From: Halichondria panicea
Lineage: Eukaryota; Porifera; Demospongiae; Suberitida; Halichondriidae
DNA: 64,000 nt
Direction: 5' to 3'
NCBI RefSeq assembly: GCF_963675165.1
Contig: NC_087384.1
Span: 5,945,182-6,009,181 of the forward strand
Numbering within the stretch: the first letter of the stretch is position 1; each line of letters opens with the position of its first letter. The notes beneath the pieces were generated by a model that saw only the letters and a list, made by a program, of their open reading frames with translations, made no database searches and was not told where the DNA came from. This document shows, one piece after another, positions 53,896-64,000 of the stretch. The translations under genes and the position numbers were made by a program.

Positions 53896-54993
53896 ATGGC
53901 AGAAGGACCCTCCCCGAATGACTCGGACGACTCAATAATAGAACAGGGTGCAATTCAGCAATTACTAAGTGCAGATAGAATTCCACCTGAATTAAAAAAT
54001 GTTGACCCATCAAAAATCAAACATTTGTATGACAACTGCCGAGACATTCATATTGTCATGACTGGAGTAACAGGATCAGGGAAATCATCGCTTGCCAATG
54101 CACTTCTTGGAAATTCGAGTGAAACCTCGGATATGTTTGTGGAGGGAAGTGATCTTGATCCCTGTACACAAGAGGTTACTGGCAAGAAATCAAGACGGAA
54201 TCACAAGATAAAGCTGACTGTGTGGGATTCACCAGGACTCAAAGATGGCACTAGTAAGAAACATCAGAAACAATATCTAAAAGAGGTAGCTGGTGTTATG
54301 AGGGTGTATGGGTACGATTTAAGTATTCACTGCATCAAAGCAGATACTCGATTTGTTGATGGTGAAGACAACGGGCCTGTACAAGCAATGAAAATATTGA
54401 CAAAGAAATACGGTAGCGAGTTCTGGAAAAAGACAGTAATTGTTCTCACTTTTGCGGATGTCATCGAATTGATTAACCCAGAATGGAAAAGGCTTAGAGA
54501 AGAAGAAAAGATTGTTGAGTTTCACAAACAAGTTTTGAAATACGACTATCAAATCAGAAAAAATTTGGAGGAATGTGCAAAAGTTAAAAAAGAGATTGTG
54601 AATCAAATCCGAATAGTTCCTGCTGGTCACTATTCAGATCCAAAACTTCTCGATCGAAGCTACTGGCTCTCTACCCTTTGGTTTCAATGTCTTGATACCA
54701 TTCCAACTTTAGACGGTAAAGCTTCTCTCATGCGTTATCATCAAGATAGATTTGTTGAAGAAAAAGATTCCCCTGAAAAGTGCAGCATTAAATTAGATGT
54801 TCCCTTTGTTCCTCGAGATTTTCTGGAGTTTAAACAAAAGTGTGCAAGAATTGGAGCAGGAATAGGTGCGTTTGGATTGTTTTTCGCGTTAATAACCGTA
54901 CCTTTAGGCTACTGGAAAGGTAGTACATGGGGTGAAAAAGAGTTCATTGCTGAACACTGTCGCATTGAAAGACAGTGTGAGTCACAGTGTTAA
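53896..54993 (+). CDS. AIG1-like GTPase, intronless (gene B', duplicate of B)
   Basis: A single exon, 365 residues from ATG 53896, which aligns with the gene B start; the frame is open 11 codons further upstream, but that part is not shared. P-loop GVTGSGKS (57-64), the DSPG box and the LTFADVIE segment are intact. Long stretches are identical to gene B at the nucleotide level, by eye roughly 85-90 percent overall. It lacks 19 residues of the B N-terminus, has a short deletion around ERDSPEK, and differs most in the C-terminal membrane segment (RIGAGIGAFGLFFALITVPL). The intact frame after duplication suggests it is kept. Confidence 0.9.
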   Translation: MAEGPSPNDSDDSIIEQGAIQQLLSADRIPPELKNVDPSKIKHLYDNCRDIHIVMTGVTGSGKSSLANALLGNSSETSDMFVEGSDLDPCTQEVTGKKSRRNHKIKLTVWDSPGLKDGTSKKHQKQYLKEVAGVMRVYGYDLSIHCIKADTRFVDGEDNGPVQAMKILTKKYGSEFWKKTVIVLTFADVIELINPEWKRLREEEKIVEFHKQVLKYDYQIRKNLEECAKVKKEIVNQIRIVPAGHYSDPKLLDRSYWLSTLWFQCLDTIPTLDGKASLMRYHQDRFVEEKDSPEKCSIKLDVPFVPRDFLEFKQKCARIGAGIGAFGLFFALITVPLGYWKGSTWGEKEFIAEHCRIERQCESQC

Positions 54994-55139
54994 ATTATAT
55001 ACAATTTTACTTTATTTTGTACTGGGCGTAATTATACTTTTATTGTTACGGAAATGGAATTCTGGGTGTATATAAATTATGTATTATTTGTAACGTCTTC
55101 CTATTATCATAATTATACATGTATTTTTGACTGCTATTG

Positions 55140-55460
55140 TGAGTTAATAATGCCTCGAGGCGTAGTCGCACGAGGGATACGGTAAAGCTGACTGTCTCTG
55201 TGTCTGTTCCAGCTGTAACTGCTCAATGGTTGCAATGCGTCGAAAACTAACAGCTTCTATAGGCTCATGTTTTTTGGATTTTGATTCAAATATAAATATC
55301 AAAAATCAGTAATATGGGGGTAGCTCTGAGATGTATGCAATAAGTTTCCCAGGCTTTCGCGGGAATTGTGAAGAGATACAAGGATGGTTTCAGAGCCACT
55401 ATATGTAGACTTTATTGTAAACATCAACGTGAATCATTTCCGTTTACAATCGATCTTTCT
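55140..55460. repeat. Fragments of two dispersed repeat families
   Basis: 55150-55280 is an inverted fragment of the 48060/57750 family (GCACGAGGGATACGGTAAAG, TGTGTCTGTTCC, GCTTCTATAGGC). 55335-55450 is the second copy of the 3885-4025 repeat. Confidence 0.7.
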
Positions 55461-55654
55461 TCATGGTGTAACTAAGAAGTACAGTGAAAAGCTCACTATA
55501 TACAATGCAATGTATTACAATTAAGTCAGACAGAGGAACTTTATAGAATTTAACAACTGTGGATGTATTGTGCTAGAATTTAACAACTACGGAGGTATTA
55601 TGCTATTTTTGCTGTAAGGAAAAAAATGTGTACCATCGTGCTAAATATACGGCC

Positions 55655-55949
55655 AGCAACCATAAATCAGAGCTTATTACAGTGGTACCAAGACAACGGA
55701 AATCCAGAATGAGCAGATATAGCAGACCAGGAAACATTCACTCAAAGCCTCCGACAGTTGAGTTCTCAGCTAAATGCAGTGAGCACAAATATACAAATGG
55801 CCAAGAAAATTAAACCAAGTTTCGAAAATACAAAACAAGCTGTTACCGAGCTATTGAGACGCTTGTGGATACAATCAGTTAAGGAGATGCACGCATATAT
55901 ACGAGATTTAATCACAGATTCAGTCAATGTGACGATGCAACTACTGTGA
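55655..55949 (+). pseudogene. Possible broken helical-protein ORF
   Basis: In one frame, SLLQWYQDNGNPE is followed by a TGA and then continues polar and helix-like (QSLRQLSSQLNAVSTNIQMA, then KQAVTELLRRLWIQSVKEMH) to TGA 55949. The family is not recognised. It may be a decayed gene or repeat-encoded; support is weak. Confidence 0.25.
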
Positions 55950-56139
55950 AGCAGTGCTTTAATGAAGTTTTTAGCACTGTTAATCAAGTTTCACGCGATT
56001 CCAGAAGAGTCATGCAAGCACAGGCTAGTGTGTAATTGCTTTATCTTTTACTGCTAGAAACCGTAGAAACAATAAACATGCTATGAACAGCTGCACACAT
56101 GTATTGTATATAATAATGTATACTAGAATGATCTATAAA

Positions 56140-57052
56140 TACAACCTTTTTCACCTCACTTGAAATATACATTTTAAAAACAAAAAAAGAAATGTACCAC
56201 TAATTGACCTCAGGTATGTACCTATAGTAATGGTCAGAGCTGGGCATGTTCACAGTTTCATGAATGATTGATTGTGCAAGACCAAGTAATAATGGGGGAA
56301 CCTGGCCGTACAAAATCCTATCATGAGGATCTGAGGTGGAGAATGGTATATGGCAAAGGCTTGTCAATTGCTGTACCATTAAGGAAGCAGTAGATAGACT
56401 GTTTGTTGCTGAAGCTACTGTTTGGAGGGTTGTTGATAGATTTCAACACACTGGAGATGTGTCTGCTAATAAAGCCAGCCCAAGGGAGCACTGTCTAGAT
56501 GATCTCACGATAAAACTGATCGTCATTGAGATGATTTGAAAAGCCGACTACCTGAAATTCAGATTACTGGTAGATCTACAAGTGCTGCCACACTATGCCG
56601 TGCACTTAAACGTCTATAGGATTCACTTTAAAGAAGGCTTAGATCTAGGTCTTGCACATCACTCTAAAGAAGGCTTAGATCTAGGTCTTGCACAATCTAT
56701 CATTCATTAACAATTTGAAACTGTGAACATGCCCAGCTCTGACTACCGTAAACGTTGAAATTTTCGACGCATCAAAATTTCGCACTTTCTGCACTAGGCC
56801 CACAATTCTTAAATTTCGTGCGCATAAATTTTCGTCCGTTATATTAACGTAGGTGTGGCTACCATGTACACGTACACCCACGTATATATTTAATTTCGTG
56901 CGTTGAGCCAAGGACGAAAAAAACGAAATTAAACACCCGTCGAAAATTTCAACATTTACGGTATTACTATGTACATACCTGAGGTCAATTAGTGGTACAT
57001 TTCTTTTTTTGTTTTTAAAATGTGTATTTCAAGTGAGGTGAAAAAGGTTGTA
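56140..57052 (+). mobile_element. Dead Tc1/mariner-like element with TA duplication
   Basis: The element spans 56142-57050 between TA dinucleotides. Its long inverted ends start CAACCTTTTTCACCTCACTT and include AATGTACCACTAATTGACCTC, CAGAGCTGGGCATG and CACAGTTTC. Inside, 56290-56610 reads with frameshifts as an HTH transposase N-terminus (HEDLRWRMVYGKGLS, AEATVWRVVDRFQHTGDVS, then LPEIQ and TLCRALKRL). This pattern is known from IS630/Tc1-type transposases in marine invertebrates. The catalytic part is gone. The right arm is split by a second MITE. Confidence 0.82.
56744..56963. mobile_element. 216-bp MITE nested in the mariner-like right arm
   Basis: The ends CCGTAAACGTTGAAATTTTC and, inverted, CCGTAAATGTTGAAATTTTC sit between two TA dinucleotides (56744 and 56962). 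Removing them and one TA restores the outer element's right arm (CTCTGAC...TTACTATG), close to the left arm. The interior has repeated AATTTCG words and no ORF. Confidence 0.88.
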
Positions 57053-57489
57053 CATGTAAAACACAGTGACATAAATATAGAGATTCCTACCATTCTGCTG
57101 CGGTTGGAGGGGTCAATTTGGCGATCATCAGCTGCAAACTATCGGCTGCAATATTATCCTGTATTTATAATTATTGTGTAGATCTAGGAAAATCCACTTT
57201 ACAATTTGCCTCTTCAATCCCTGCAAGGAGTATATGAATCACATACTGATTGCGGTCTTACTGTGAGTGTCATGTGTCTGTAGCAGCGCATGCGCATGAA
57301 GTTCAATAAGTAAGAGCTAGGGGAGGGGCTACTGTATTCACTGCATATAGTGTATACGTACATGCATGTACAAAAAGTCTCTCGCATTGAACAAAAATGA
57401 ATCATTTATATACATAATTCATGCATGATGTACACATGATTTATGAACACGTTATCCAGAAATTACTAACAATTATAGGGAAAGAGTAG

Positions 57490-63921
<6,432 letters not shown>

Positions 63922-64000
63922 CTATGGTGTATTGTTAGTCAGTTGGATAGTTACTTGTACACATGCACACACGCACGCATAAACTCAACTGTACGCACAG

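Overview
The window is nuclear DNA of an animal, most likely a demosponge. The genes are conserved metazoan genes with many short GT-AG introns (commonly 50 to 600 bp), packed a few hundred bases apart on both strands. The AT-rich non-coding DNA is full of short inverted-repeat elements, dinucleotide runs and a recurring TATAATTATA-like motif. The sponge assignment is inference from genome architecture and overall protein character; no search was run.

Layout. 1-743 holds the broken reverse transcriptase of a LINE-type retroelement. 744-8650 is repeat-rich, with small doubtful ORFs and a decayed pseudogene resembling the KSR/RAF kinase domain (about 7140-8260). 8673-10598 is a two-exon BAP1-type nuclear deubiquitinase. 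11030-12907 is a three-exon globin with the classic B12.2 and G7.0 intron positions. 13370-15551 (minus) is IFT20 and 15710-25002 (plus) is the meiotic helicase HFM1 in 27 exons; the two start head to head 158 bp apart around a perfect RFX X-box. 25163-27629 (minus) is a secreted acid-ceramidase-like Ntn hydrolase (dcd1 type), head to head with a UPF0669/C6orf120 homologue (27906-28826). 29213-34957 is acetoacetyl-CoA synthetase (14 exons). 35259-41625 (minus) is a 1,501-residue coiled-coil protein I cannot name.

41700-50770 is a nest of mobile elements: a 763-bp MITE with 69-bp perfect TIRs and a 9-bp target duplication, a 3.4-kb Ginger1 DNA transposon (integrase-like transposase, Ulp1-type protease and PHD finger, CCGG target duplication) with a frameshift and a stop, a 772-bp TIR element, a tandem repeat, and further hairpin elements. 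50771-54993 is a young cluster of intronless AIG1/GIMAP-like GTPases: a divergent gene pair duplicated in tandem, one copy now a pseudogene. 55000-57060 is repeats, including a dead Tc1/mariner-like element interrupted by a MITE. 57490 to the window end (minus) is the C-terminal part of BCAS3, with an unrelated small membrane-protein gene nested in one of its introns.

The genes do not form a pathway. They are ordinary housekeeping, ciliary and meiotic genes with accessory islands at 1-8650, 41700-57060 and inside introns. Exon boundaries were placed by eye from splice consensus, reading-frame continuity and remembered family conservation. For the main genes the exon lengths sum to an intact frame, which supports the models.
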